A DNA stretch of 64,000 bases, taken from positions 2,356,001 to 2,420,000 of the forward strand of contig NZ_JQLI01000001.1 in the NCBI RefSeq assembly GCF_000744095.1. The letters run 5' to 3'. Positions within the stretch are counted from its first letter, which is position 1; each line of letters opens with the position of its first letter. This DNA comes from Cupriavidus necator A5-1. Its GTDB lineage: Bacteria; Pseudomonadota; Gammaproteobacteria; Burkholderiales; Burkholderiaceae. A program made the position numbers and the translations under genes. Shown here piece by piece: positions 54,126 through 62,762 of this stretch. The notes below the pieces were generated by a model that worked only from the letters and a program-made list of their open reading frames with translations, was not told the DNA's origin and did no database searches.

Positions 54126-55267
54126 CGCGCTGCCTCCAGGACCAGGCTGACGTGGGACGACAGCACGCCACCGTCGGCATGGAACAGCGCGCGGTGGCGT
54201 GGCTCCACCTGTCGTTCGCCGGCACGGCCGGCCAGCTGCCGCGCGGCTTCCGCGAGATGCATTAGGCCGCCGGCCACGCCCGAATGCCCGAATGCGAGCA
54301 GGCCGCCGTGCGTGTTCAGCGGCAATGCGCCGCCGCGGCTGAAGTCGCCGGCGCGCAGGCGGGCGTGGGCCTCGCCGCGGCCGGCCAGGCCGAGTTCTTC
54401 CAGCAGCATGACCAGGGTGATGGTGAAGGAGTCGTAGATTGCCAGGTAGTCGATGCCGCTGGCGTCGCCGCCGGCTTCGGCAAAGGCGCGCCCTGCAGCA
54501 TCAGCAGCGCCGGTCTGCATCACGTCATCGATCGCGCTCAGATGCTGGTGGCGGTGCGCCTGTCCGGCGCCGGCAATGCGCACCGGCGTGCCCGCGCCGG
54601 GCTCGGCCGACACCACCAGGGCCACCGCGCCATCAGAGATCGGGCAGCAGTCAGACAGCCGCAGCGGCGTGGCGATCGGGCGCGACGCGCGCGCTTCGGC
54701 GGCGGACAGCGGCTCGCGCAGGTGCGCATCGGGATGCGTGCCGGCATGCTCGCGCATCAACACGGCAAAGTCCGACAGCGCATCGGCATGCATGCCGGTC
54801 TCATGCAGGTAGCGCGAGGCCAGCAGTGCATAGTAGGCCGGCACCGAGGCGCCGTTGGGCACCTCGGCATGCGGCTCGCCGACCTGCGCCAGCGTCTGGA
54901 TCGACTGGTCGCGGCTCTGGCCGCTGAGGCGGTTCTCGCCCGCCACCACCAGCACGTGGCGGCAGCGGCCGGCACGCACCAGTTCGTGCGCCAGCATCGC
55001 CATCACGCCGCCGGTGGCGCCGCCCGCGGCCACGCCGTGCGCATAGGCCGGCGTGATCGAGGCGTATTCGCAGAAGCGGTCGGCCAGCATCAGGTGCGGC
55101 AGCGTGGTGGCATAGCCGCACAGCACGCCGTCAATCTCGCTGCGGGCGAGGCCTGCATCGGCCAGCGCCGCATCGGCGGCCTGCGCCATCAGCGTCAGCG
55201 GCGTACTGCCTTCGAGGCGGCCGAAGCGCGTGTTGCCGGTGCCGCGTACGTAGGTCCGGATCGCCAT
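54122..55267 (-). CDS. Thiolase-fold protein (SCP-x/Ltp2-like), lacking the nucleophilic Cys
   Basis: 381 residues. The thiolase fold is clear (IRTYVRGTGNTRFGRLEGST at the start; the C-terminal NTHGGLLAFGHSGVAGG with His320 and His328). Where thiolases carry the nucleophilic Cys (about residues 82-86), the sequence is AAGGATGG, without Cys. A Tyr278 in YDSFTITLV matches the Tyr position used by Ltp2-type steroid side-chain aldolases. With the DUF35 partner, a retro-aldol cleavage rather than thiolysis is suggested. That last step is inference. Confidence 0.82.
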   Translation of the reverse strand: MAIRTYVRGTGNTRFGRLEGSTPLTLMAQAADAALADAGLARSEIDGVLCGYATTLPHLMLADRFCEYASITPAYAHGVAAGGATGGVMAMLAHELVRAGRCRHVLVVAGENRLSGQSRDQSIQTLAQVGEPHAEVPNGASVPAYYALLASRYLHETGMHADALSDFAVLMREHAGTHPDAHLREPLSAAEARASRPIATPLRLSDCCPISDGAVALVVSAEPGAGTPVRIAGAGQAHRHQHLSAIDDVMQTGAADAAGRAFAEAGGDASGIDYLAIYDSFTITLVMLLEELGLAGRGEAHARLRAGDFSRGGALPLNTHGGLLAFGHSGVAGGLMHLAEAARQLAGRAGERQVEPRHRALFHADGGVLSSHVSLVLEAAR

Positions 55268-55268
55268 G

Positions 55269-56507
55269 TCAGTGCTTGAGCAGCGGGCACTGCGACTTCG
55301 ATGCCGGCATGAAAGCCTGGTCGCCGGGCACGGTGGCCAGCACCTTGTAGTAGTCCCACGGATATTTGGATTCCGCCGGCGACTTGACCTCGAACAGGTA
55401 CATGTCGTGGATCATGCGGCCGTCCTCGCGGATGCGGCCGTTCTTCGCGAAGAAGTCGTTGATCGGTGTCGACTTCATCTTCTTCATCACCGCCGCAGTC
55501 TCGTCGGTGCCCGCTGCCTGCACGGACTTGAGGTAGTGCATCACCGACGAATAGGCGCCGGCCTGGCTCATGTTGGGCATCTTCTTCAGCTTGTCGAAGT
55601 AGCGCCGCGACCAGGTGCGGGTCGCGTCGTTCATGTCCCAGTAGAAGGCTTCGGTCAGCACCAGCCCGGCCGCGGTCTTCAGGCCGATCGCGTGGATATC
55701 GTTGATGTAGAGCAGCAGGCCGGCCATGCGCTGGGTGTTGTTGCGCGTCAGGCCGAACTCGGAAGCGGCCTTGATGGCGTTGACGGTGTCGCCGCCGGCG
55801 TTGGCCAGTCCCACCACCTGCGCCTTGCTCGCCTGCGCCTGCAGCAGGTACGAGGCAAAGTCGCTGGCGCCAATCGGATGGCGCGCGGCGCCCAGCACCT
55901 TGCCGCCGTTTTCGTTGATCACGGCGGTGGCGGAATCCTGCAGCGTATGGCCGAAGGCGTAGTCCGCCGTCAGGAAGAACCACGTCTTGCCGCCACGCTG
56001 CACCATGGTGCGTGCGGTGGTGTTGGCGAGCGCATAGGTGTCGTAGGCGTAGTGCACCGACACCGGCGTGCACAGGTCGTTGGTGATGCGCTCGGTGCCG
56101 GGGCCGGAGAACACCACGATGCGGTTCTTCTGCTTTGCAACATCCAGAACCGCCAGCGCCGGCGCCGAGGCGGCGACATCGAGGATGGCGTCGACATTGG
56201 CGGTCTCGAACCATTCGCGCGCCTTGTTGGCGGCGATATCGGCCTTGTTCTGGTGGTCGACCACCACCAGTTCGATCTTCTTGCCCAGCACCTTGCCGCC
56301 GAAGTCATCGATCGCCATCTGCGCGGCGGTGGCGCTGCCGCGGCCGGTGACGTCGGCATACAGGCCGCTCATGTCAAGCAGCATGCCGATCTTGACCACA
56401 TCGTCGGAGATTGCGGCCTTGGGCTGCTGGGCGTGCGTGCTGCCGCAGGCAAGCGCGGCGGCGATGGCTAGGGCGCTGGCCGCCCTGCGGCAAATCGAAT
56501 GGTTCAT
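55269..56507 (-). CDS. ABC transporter substrate-binding protein (branched-chain amino-acid type)
   Basis: 412 residues from ATG (GGGGAGACGAC upstream). A Sec signal (AASALAIAAALACGSTHAQQ) is followed by a type I periplasmic-binding fold starting VVKIGMLLDMSGLYADVTGR, with WFFLTADYAFGHTLQD. Typical of LivJ-like receptors. No permease or ATPase is encoded nearby, so it may borrow another transporter or act as a sensor. Confidence 0.85.
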   Translation of the reverse strand: MNHSICRRAASALAIAAALACGSTHAQQPKAAISDDVVKIGMLLDMSGLYADVTGRGSATAAQMAIDDFGGKVLGKKIELVVVDHQNKADIAANKAREWFETANVDAILDVAASAPALAVLDVAKQKNRIVVFSGPGTERITNDLCTPVSVHYAYDTYALANTTARTMVQRGGKTWFFLTADYAFGHTLQDSATAVINENGGKVLGAARHPIGASDFASYLLQAQASKAQVVGLANAGGDTVNAIKAASEFGLTRNNTQRMAGLLLYINDIHAIGLKTAAGLVLTEAFYWDMNDATRTWSRRYFDKLKKMPNMSQAGAYSSVMHYLKSVQAAGTDETAAVMKKMKSTPINDFFAKNGRIREDGRMIHDMYLFEVKSPAESKYPWDYYKVLATVPGDQAFMPASKSQCPLLKH

Positions 56508-56535
56508 GTCGTCTCCCCTGGCTTGTTGTCGTTGG

Positions 56536-57591
56536 CTATACTGTGGCAACCGGCGTCACCGGCGAACCCACCGCGCCGGGCAGGCGCAGCGGCGGGGCGG
56601 TGAGCTGGAAGCGCGTTCGCCCGTTGGCGCGCAGCCAGTCGGCCAGCTCGCGCAGGTACCACAGCTCGCCCAGCGGCAGGCCCAGCTTGAACAGGCAGTG
56701 GTGGTGCAGCGGCAGCAGCGGGTGGCTCTTGTCGCCGTCGGGCGCGGGGCGCGCGGGATAGCGCTCGACCGCGTAGTTGTCGGCGATCAGCGCGGCAATG
56801 CCGGCATCGGTGATCCAGTTCAGCAGCTTGTCGTCGCGGCCGTCGAGCGCACTGCAGCTGTGGTGCAGCACGGCCTCGTCGGGCTGGCGCTGCATCGACA
56901 GCACCACCTCGGCAAAGCCGGTGCGCAGCAGCAGCATGTCGCCAGGCTCGACCGCCGCCTTGTCCGCGTCCATCGCGCGCATCAGGTCGTCGTAGCCGAC
57001 GTTGCGGAAATCCGTGCCGAAGGTATGCGCCAGGTCGACCAGCACGCCGCGGCCCTGCATGCCCTTGACCGCGAAGTTCTCGATGCCGAGCGCCTGCGCG
57101 GCGCTGTGGTCGTGCCCGCAGGGATGGGCGGCAAAGTGGTCGTCCTCGGCATAGTCCACCGGGCCGACGATATGCTCGTTGGCGCGGTAGCCGTTGTAGT
57201 AGACGCGCTCGGCCCGGCCATCGCCGTCGGCATCGAACAGCGCGCCCACGTGCGCCAGCGCATCCCATTGCGTGCTGTACTGCAGGCACAGCAGCACCTG
57301 GTCGTCGCTGATGACATCGGTGGCGGCGGGATCGACCTTGGCCAGCGGGAAGTTGACGTAGGGGATGTCGTCGCGGAAGGTCGGGCGCAGCACCGGCGGG
57401 TGGCGGCGCGGGTTGAGCTTGTTGCCGCCGGGATAGTCCAGCGGCAGCGACAGGCAGAAGCTGAGGCCGGCCTGCACCTCGCGCGCACCCTTGACCACCT
57501 GCTCGGGGCCGATCAGGTTGACGCGGCCAAGCTGGTCGTCAGGGCCGAAGTCACCCCAGTTGGAACCTTGCGGACGTTGCTTCCAGCGCAT
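56536..57591 (-). CDS. Cyclase-family metal-dependent hydrolase
   Basis: 351 residues. The core contains QWDALAHVGALFDADG, a metal-ligand region typical of the long form of the cyclase/kynurenine-formamidase family, and DMLLLRTGFAEVV near 230. It is the first gene after the IclR regulator. It probably hydrolyses a cyclic ester or amide that enters the pathway. Substrate not evident. Confidence 0.83.
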   Translation of the reverse strand: MRWKQRPQGSNWGDFGPDDQLGRVNLIGPEQVVKGAREVQAGLSFCLSLPLDYPGGNKLNPRRHPPVLRPTFRDDIPYVNFPLAKVDPAATDVISDDQVLLCLQYSTQWDALAHVGALFDADGDGRAERVYYNGYRANEHIVGPVDYAEDDHFAAHPCGHDHSAAQALGIENFAVKGMQGRGVLVDLAHTFGTDFRNVGYDDLMRAMDADKAAVEPGDMLLLRTGFAEVVLSMQRQPDEAVLHHSCSALDGRDDKLLNWITDAGIAALIADNYAVERYPARPAPDGDKSHPLLPLHHHCLFKLGLPLGELWYLRELADWLRANGRTRFQLTAPPLRLPGAVGSPVTPVATV

Positions 57592-57594
57592 CGG

Positions 57595-58407
57595 TCATGC
57601 CTCCTGTCGTGTGCGTGGCCGGGTAGCCGGCCGGTCTGTGGTGGGGATCGCGCCCCCGTGGGAGCGCCAGTTCGAGCAGATAGCGTCGGCCTCGCGCCGC
57701 AGCGCGCGTGCCATGGCGGCCTCGCGGCCGGTAATGCGTTCGTTTAGGGCGGCGATGCTGATCGCGCCCAGCGGGTAGCCGTCCGGGCCCGGCAGCGCGA
57801 TGGCGATGCCGCCCATGCGCTCGACCACCACGTCCAGCAACACCGCGTAGCCGCGCTCGCGCGTGGCCTGCACGTGGCCGAGCAGCATCTCACGGCTGAA
57901 GCGGGGGTAGCGGCGCATGGCCGGGGCGATGCCGTCGAGCACGGCGTCGACTTCCGCATCGGGCAGGGTGGCCAGCAGTGCCAGGCTGCCGGCGCCGATG
58001 CCCAGCGGCCGGCGGCTGCCGATCTCCAGGTAATTGGCGCGGATCGGGAAGGTGCCGAGCCGCAGTTCGATGCAGACGGATTCGCAGCCGCTCGGCACTG
58101 ACAGGATCGCGCTGTCCTCGAAGGCGTTGGCCAGGCGGATCAGCGCCGGGCGCACCAGCGGCCGCAGGTCGGTACGCTGCAGCGTGGCGGCATGCAGGGC
58201 CAGCCATTCGGGGCCCGGCGTGAAAGCCTTGGTGGCAGAGTCGCGCTGCACCAGGCCTTCCGTCGTCAGCGTTTCCAGCAGGCGCAGTGCCGACGCCTTG
58301 TCGACGCCGGCGGCCAGCGCCAGGTCGGTCAGGCGGCTGTTGCGCACGTCGGTCAGCGCGCGCAACAGGCGGCAGGCCTTCTGCAGCGAGGTGCTTGGGG
58401 TGGTCAC
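57595..58407 (-). CDS. IclR-family regulator
   Basis: 270 residues from GTG (AGGAGA 9 bases before); a longer ATG start 57 codons upstream lies in the promoter. The winged HTH is SRLTDLALAAGVDKASALRL, then LETLTTEGLVQRD, followed by the IclR effector domain with SRRPLGIGAGSLALLATLPD. It sits at the head of the cyclase operon and is divergent from the galactarate MFS gene. Most likely it controls the cyclase operon. Confidence 0.85.
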   Translation of the reverse strand: MTTPSTSLQKACRLLRALTDVRNSRLTDLALAAGVDKASALRLLETLTTEGLVQRDSATKAFTPGPEWLALHAATLQRTDLRPLVRPALIRLANAFEDSAILSVPSGCESVCIELRLGTFPIRANYLEIGSRRPLGIGAGSLALLATLPDAEVDAVLDGIAPAMRRYPRFSREMLLGHVQATRERGYAVLLDVVVERMGGIAIALPGPDGYPLGAISIAALNERITGREAAMARALRREADAICSNWRSHGGAIPTTDRPATRPRTRQEA

Positions 58408-58815
58408 GCGGGGTGTCTCCTGTCCGGTTTTCGTTGGTCGAAACCGGTATGTGCCGTTATAGGCGATGGAACAAGGGTAGTCATTCTGCGATGCCGAAAA
58501 GTTTTGTGGGATGAAATCGCTTACTGCTGGCGACGGCGGGGCGACGCGTCGATCTCTTGAAAGGTTGTTGTAAGTCATCAGACAACTAGAAAGAGGTGCG
58601 TCGTGGGGAGATTTCTAGTATTGGCAGATCGGGGCGCGTTCCTGAAGAATGGCGTCAGATAAGGGAGTGGCGGTGCGGTGGCAGGACCGATACCGAACCT
58701 TATGCGCACCAACCTAGGGAAATCCCGGAGTCATTCGACAACCCGAGTCGCTACAATGTCGTCAGACAACGTAACACTGGCGGAGCTACACGGCATCGCC
58801 TGGCCTGGAGATGAC
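58408..58815. promoter_or_regulatory. Divergent promoter region with repeated TCRTCAGACAAC
   Basis: No gene. Two copies of TC(A/G)TCAGACAAC occur on the forward strand (58575-58586 and 58759-58770), 184 bases apart, with GTTGTTG just before the first. They may be operators for the regulators of the flanking operons. Related GACAACGTA text occurs at 46252-46260. Confidence 0.4.
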
Positions 58816-60174
58816 ATGGCAGTAACCGCGACAGCGGCCCGCGAAGCGGCCGCGGCAAAGACTGGCAAGACCCGATACGCAATCCTGCTGCTGATCTTTA
58901 TCGTCACGACGATCAACTACGCCGACCGCGCCACGCTGTCCATTACCGGACCGGCGATGAAGGCCGAGTTCGGTTTCGACGCGATCCAGATGGGCATCGC
59001 GTTCTCGGCATTCAGCTGGGCCTATGTGCTGGCGCAGGTGCCGGGCGGCTGGCTGCTCGACCGCTTCGGCGCGCGCCGCATCTATGCGGGCAGCATCTTC
59101 CTGTGGTCGTTGTTCACGCTGCTGCAGGGCAGCCTGGGCATGTTCGCCACGGCCGGCGCCGCGATGGTGGCGCTATTCGCGCTGCGCTTTGCCGTGGGCC
59201 TGGCCGAGTCGCCGGCGTTCCCGGCCAATGCCAAGGTGGTGGCCAGCTGGTTCCCGACCCACGAGCGCGGCACCGCGTCGGCGATCTTCAATTCGGCGCA
59301 ATACTTCGCCGCGGTGGCGTTCACGCCGCTGATGGCCTGGGTCACCCACGCGATGGGGTGGCACCACGTGTACACCTGGATGGGCGCGCTCGGCATGCTG
59401 CTGGCGCTGGTGTGGCTCAAGGTCGTACAAAGCCCCGCCCGGCACCGCGGCGTGAGCCGTGCCGAGCTGGACTACATCGAGCAGGGCGGCGGCCTGATCC
59501 ATATGGGCGAAGGCGAGGAAGCGCGCGCCGGACGCAAGGGCGGCGGCATCCAGTGGTCGCAGGTGCGCCAGCTGCTGCGCAGCCGCATGCTGGTAGGCGT
59601 CTACCTGGGCCAGTACTGCATCAACGTGCTCACGTATTTCTTCCTGACGTGGTTCCCGGTCTACCTGGTGCAGGAGCGGCACATGTCGATCCTGAAGGCG
59701 GGCTTTGTGGTCTCGCTGCCGGCCATCTGCGGCTTCCTCGGCGGCGTGTTGGGCGGGCGCTTCTCCGACAGCCTGCTGCGGCGCGGCTATTCGCTGACGC
59801 TGGCGCGCAAGATCCCGATCGTGCTGGGCATGCTGCTGTCGATCAGCATGATCGCCTGCAACTACGTCGACAATGAATGGGTGGTGGTCGGCCTGATGGC
59901 GCTGGCGTTCTTCGGCAAGGGCTTGGGTGCGCTGGGCTGGGCGGTGATCGCCGATACCGCGCCCAAGGAAGTGATCGGCCTGGCGGGCAGTATCTTCAAC
60001 ATGTTCGGCAATATCGCCGGGATCGTGACGCCGCTGGTGATCGGGTACATCCTCAGCGCAACGGGCTCGTTCAACGGCGCGCTGGTATTCGTGGGCGTGA
60101 ATGCGCTGGTGACCGTATTCTGTTACCTGGTCATCGTGAAGGATATTCGCCGGGTGGAACTGCAGCCGGCATGA
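58816..60174 (+). CDS. MFS hexarate transporter (GudP/GarP-like)
   Basis: 452 residues from ATG (CTGGAGATGAC upstream). Twelve TM segments. Signature stretches are [37 protein letters not shown] and [20 protein letters not shown], typical of the anion:cation symporter group that carries glucarate/galactarate. It precedes a galactarate dehydratase with a 52-bp gap, so galactarate or glucarate is the likely substrate. An ATG at 58678 would extend it by 46 residues, but family alignment favours the chosen start. Confidence 0.87.
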   Translation: MAVTATAAREAAAAKTGKTRYAILLLIFIVTTINYADRATLSITGPAMKAEFGFDAIQMGIAFSAFSWAYVLAQVPGGWLLDRFGARRIYAGSIFLWSLFTLLQGSLGMFATAGAAMVALFALRFAVGLAESPAFPANAKVVASWFPTHERGTASAIFNSAQYFAAVAFTPLMAWVTHAMGWHHVYTWMGALGMLLALVWLKVVQSPARHRGVSRAELDYIEQGGGLIHMGEGEEARAGRKGGGIQWSQVRQLLRSRMLVGVYLGQYCINVLTYFFLTWFPVYLVQERHMSILKAGFVVSLPAICGFLGGVLGGRFSDSLLRRGYSLTLARKIPIVLGMLLSISMIACNYVDNEWVVVGLMALAFFGKGLGALGWAVIADTAPKEVIGLAGSIFNMFGNIAGIVTPLVIGYILSATGSFNGALVFVGVNALVTVFCYLVIVKDIRRVELQPA

Positions 60175-60226
60175 GCATCGCGGGGGCTGCGCACGGCGCG
60201 GCCCCGCAAGCTTTGGAGCAACAAAG

Positions 60227-61786
60227 ATGAGTGAAGCCAATTCCCCGCAAGCGGTGCGTCCGCTGTACATCACGATGCACCCCGACGACAACGTCGCCAT
60301 CGTGGCCAATGACGGCGGCCTGCCGGCCGGCACCACATTCCCGTGCGGCCTGACATTGGTCGAGGCCGTCCCGCAGGGCCACAAGGTCGCGCTGGCCGAC
60401 CTGCGCGAAGGCGACGCGGTGATCCGCTACAACGTGGTGATCGGCTATGCGCTCAACGACCTGCCGCGCGGCAGCTGGATCAACGAGCGCGTTATCCGCA
60501 TGCCGGCCGCGCCCGAGCTGCACGACTTGCCGGTCGGCACGCGCGTGACGCCGCTGCCGCCGCTGGAAGGCTATACCTTCGAGGGCTACCGCAACGCGGA
60601 CGGCTCGGTCGGCACGCGCAATATCCTCGGCATCACCACCACCGTGCAGTGCGTCGAGGGCGTGGTCGAGTTCGCGGTGCGCCGCATCAAGGAAGAGCTG
60701 CTGCCCAAGTACCCCAACGTCGACGACGTGGTGGGCCTGGAGCACACCTACGGCTGCGGCGTGGCGATCGACGCGCCCGATGCCGGCATCCCGATCCGCA
60801 CCATCCGCAATATCGCGCTGAACCCCAACTTCGGCGGCGAGGTGATGATCGTCAGCCTGGGCTGCGAGAAGCTGCAGCCCACGCGCCTGATCGGCGCCGG
60901 CACCATCCCGATCCAGAAGGAAGGCGAGCCCGACGTGGTCTGCCTGCAGGACGAGCAGCACGTGGGCTTTGCCTCGATGATCGATTCGATCATGGCCACC
61001 GCGGAAAAGCACCTGGAGCGCCTCAATGCACGCCGGCGCGAGACCTGCCCTGCCTCCGACCTGGTGGTCGGCGTGCAGTGCGGCGGCAGCGATGCCTTCT
61101 CCGGCGTCACGGCCAACCCGGCGGTGGGCTTTGCCACCGACCTGCTGGTGCGCGCCGGGGGCACGGTGATGTTCTCGGAAGTGACCGAGGTGCGCGACGG
61201 CATCGACCAGCTCACCGCACGCGCGGCCACGCCCGAAGTGGCCGAGGCGCTGATAAAGCAGATGGCCTGGTACGACCAGTACCTGGAGAAGGGCAAGGTC
61301 GACCGCAGCGCCAATACCACGCCCGGCAACAAGAAGGGCGGCCTGTCCAATATCGTGGAAAAGGCCATGGGCTCGATCGTCAAGTCCGGCACCGGCCCGA
61401 TCCACGGCGTCAGCGGCCCGGGCGAGAAGGTCACGCAGAAGGGGCTGATCTATGCGGCCACGCCTGCGGGCGACTTTGTCTGCGGCACGCTGCAGCTCGC
61501 CGCCGGCATGAACCTGCACGTGTTCACCACCGGGCGCGGCACGCCGTATGGGCTGGCCGAGGTGCCGGTGATCAAGGTGTCGACCCGCAACGACCTGGCG
61601 CGGCGCTGGCACGACCTGATGGATGTCAACGCGGGCCGCATCGCGACCGGCGAAGCCACTATCGAAGAGGTGGGCTGGGAGCTGTTCCACACGCTGCTGG
61701 CGGTGGCCAGCGGCAAGAAGTCATGGGCCGAGCACTGGAAGATCAAGAATGCGCTGGTGCTGTTCAACCCGGCGCCGGTGACCTGA
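60227..61786 (+). CDS. garD: Galactarate dehydratase
   Basis: 519 residues: an N-terminal SAF-like domain (about 10-100) is joined to a UxaA-family dehydratase core. Visible segments are [74 protein letters not shown] and the C-terminal [20 protein letters not shown]. The length and two-domain layout match GarD, which makes 5-keto-4-deoxyglucarate from galactarate. Glucarate dehydratase belongs to a different family. Confidence 0.9.
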   Translation: MSEANSPQAVRPLYITMHPDDNVAIVANDGGLPAGTTFPCGLTLVEAVPQGHKVALADLREGDAVIRYNVVIGYALNDLPRGSWINERVIRMPAAPELHDLPVGTRVTPLPPLEGYTFEGYRNADGSVGTRNILGITTTVQCVEGVVEFAVRRIKEELLPKYPNVDDVVGLEHTYGCGVAIDAPDAGIPIRTIRNIALNPNFGGEVMIVSLGCEKLQPTRLIGAGTIPIQKEGEPDVVCLQDEQHVGFASMIDSIMATAEKHLERLNARRRETCPASDLVVGVQCGGSDAFSGVTANPAVGFATDLLVRAGGTVMFSEVTEVRDGIDQLTARAATPEVAEALIKQMAWYDQYLEKGKVDRSANTTPGNKKGGLSNIVEKAMGSIVKSGTGPIHGVSGPGEKVTQKGLIYAATPAGDFVCGTLQLAAGMNLHVFTTGRGTPYGLAEVPVIKVSTRNDLARRWHDLMDVNAGRIATGEATIEEVGWELFHTLLAVASGKKSWAEHWKIKNALVLFNPAPVT

Positions 61787-61818
61787 GTTCCGGTTGCGCG
61801 CGCAGGCGGGGTGGCTAG

Positions 61819-62670
61819 CTAGCGCTGCAGCTCAGACAGGATTTGCTCGGCCAGAAAATCGCAGGGCGGTCGCTTCGACTTTGCGCTGCGCGCCAGCACC
61901 AGCTCCAGCGAGGCCAGCTCGGGCAGCCCCTGGGCCTGGCCAAGGATGGTGAAATGCGCCGGGACGGCGCAGCGCGCCAGCGGCGCCACCGCCAGTCCCG
62001 CTTCGACCATGCTGAGCAGGCCGAGCAGGCTGGGGCTCTCATAGGACATGCGATAGGCGATCCTGGCTTGCTCCAGGCTGCGGATCGCAATGTCGCGGGC
62101 GACGCTGCCCGACTGGAATACGGCGATGGGTAGCGGCCGCTCGTTCCAGATCTCATGCGCAGCCGGCGAGGCGGCCCACACCATCGGCTCCAGCCGGATA
62201 AACTCGCCGGACAAGCCTTTGACCCGCGTTGCGCAGACCAGGTCGACCGTGCCGTCCTTGACCATGGGCGCCAGCGCCACGCTCGGCTGCCCGATGACCT
62301 GGATCTCGACCTTGGGGTAGGTCGCGGAGAACTTCTTCAGGATCGCGGGCAGCAGCGACGAGGCATAGTCGTCCGGCATGCCGAGCACCACGCGCCCGGT
62401 CACGTCGGGACGGACCACGGCCGCCCAGGCCTCGTCGCGCAAGGCCAGCATGCGGCGCGCAAAGCCCAGCAGCACTTCGCCTTCCGGCGTCAGCAGCACG
62501 TTCCTTGGCTTGCGCACGAACAAGGGCTTGCCCAGTGCCTGCTCGAGCGCCTTGATCTGCATGCTGACCGCTGACTGCGAGCGGTGGACGAGCTCCGCCG
62601 CACGGGAAATGCTGCCCGTATCGGCCACCGCCACCATCATCGTCAGCACATCCAAGTCAAGCGCTTTCAT
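61819..62670 (-). CDS. LysR-family regulator
   Basis: 283 residues, shorter than most LysR proteins. The HTH is DLDVLTMMVAVADTGSISRA, then AELVHRSQSAVSMQIKALEQ, followed by an effector domain (VVLGMPDDYASSLLPAILKK). It is convergent with garD and divergent from the DUF3422 gene across an AT-rich spacer. It could control either neighbour. Confidence 0.86.
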   Translation of the reverse strand: MKALDLDVLTMMVAVADTGSISRAAELVHRSQSAVSMQIKALEQALGKPLFVRKPRNVLLTPEGEVLLGFARRMLALRDEAWAAVVRPDVTGRVVLGMPDDYASSLLPAILKKFSATYPKVEIQVIGQPSVALAPMVKDGTVDLVCATRVKGLSGEFIRLEPMVWAASPAAHEIWNERPLPIAVFQSGSVARDIAIRSLEQARIAYRMSYESPSLLGLLSMVEAGLAVAPLARCAVPAHFTILGQAQGLPELASLELVLARSAKSKRPPCDFLAEQILSELQR

Positions 62671-62762
62671 TGGTATCAGGAAAACTGAAGCAACAGATCA
62701 ATATTACGCGTTTTTCTTAACGGTCGGCGGTCGGCATACTGTTCGGAAACGTTTGAAACCTT

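Noticed and set aside
48982-61786. One galactarate regulon including the tartronate semialdehyde reductase
   Set aside because: Plausible biochemically, but the genes are 10 kb apart with unrelated operons between, and no shared operator could be confirmed.
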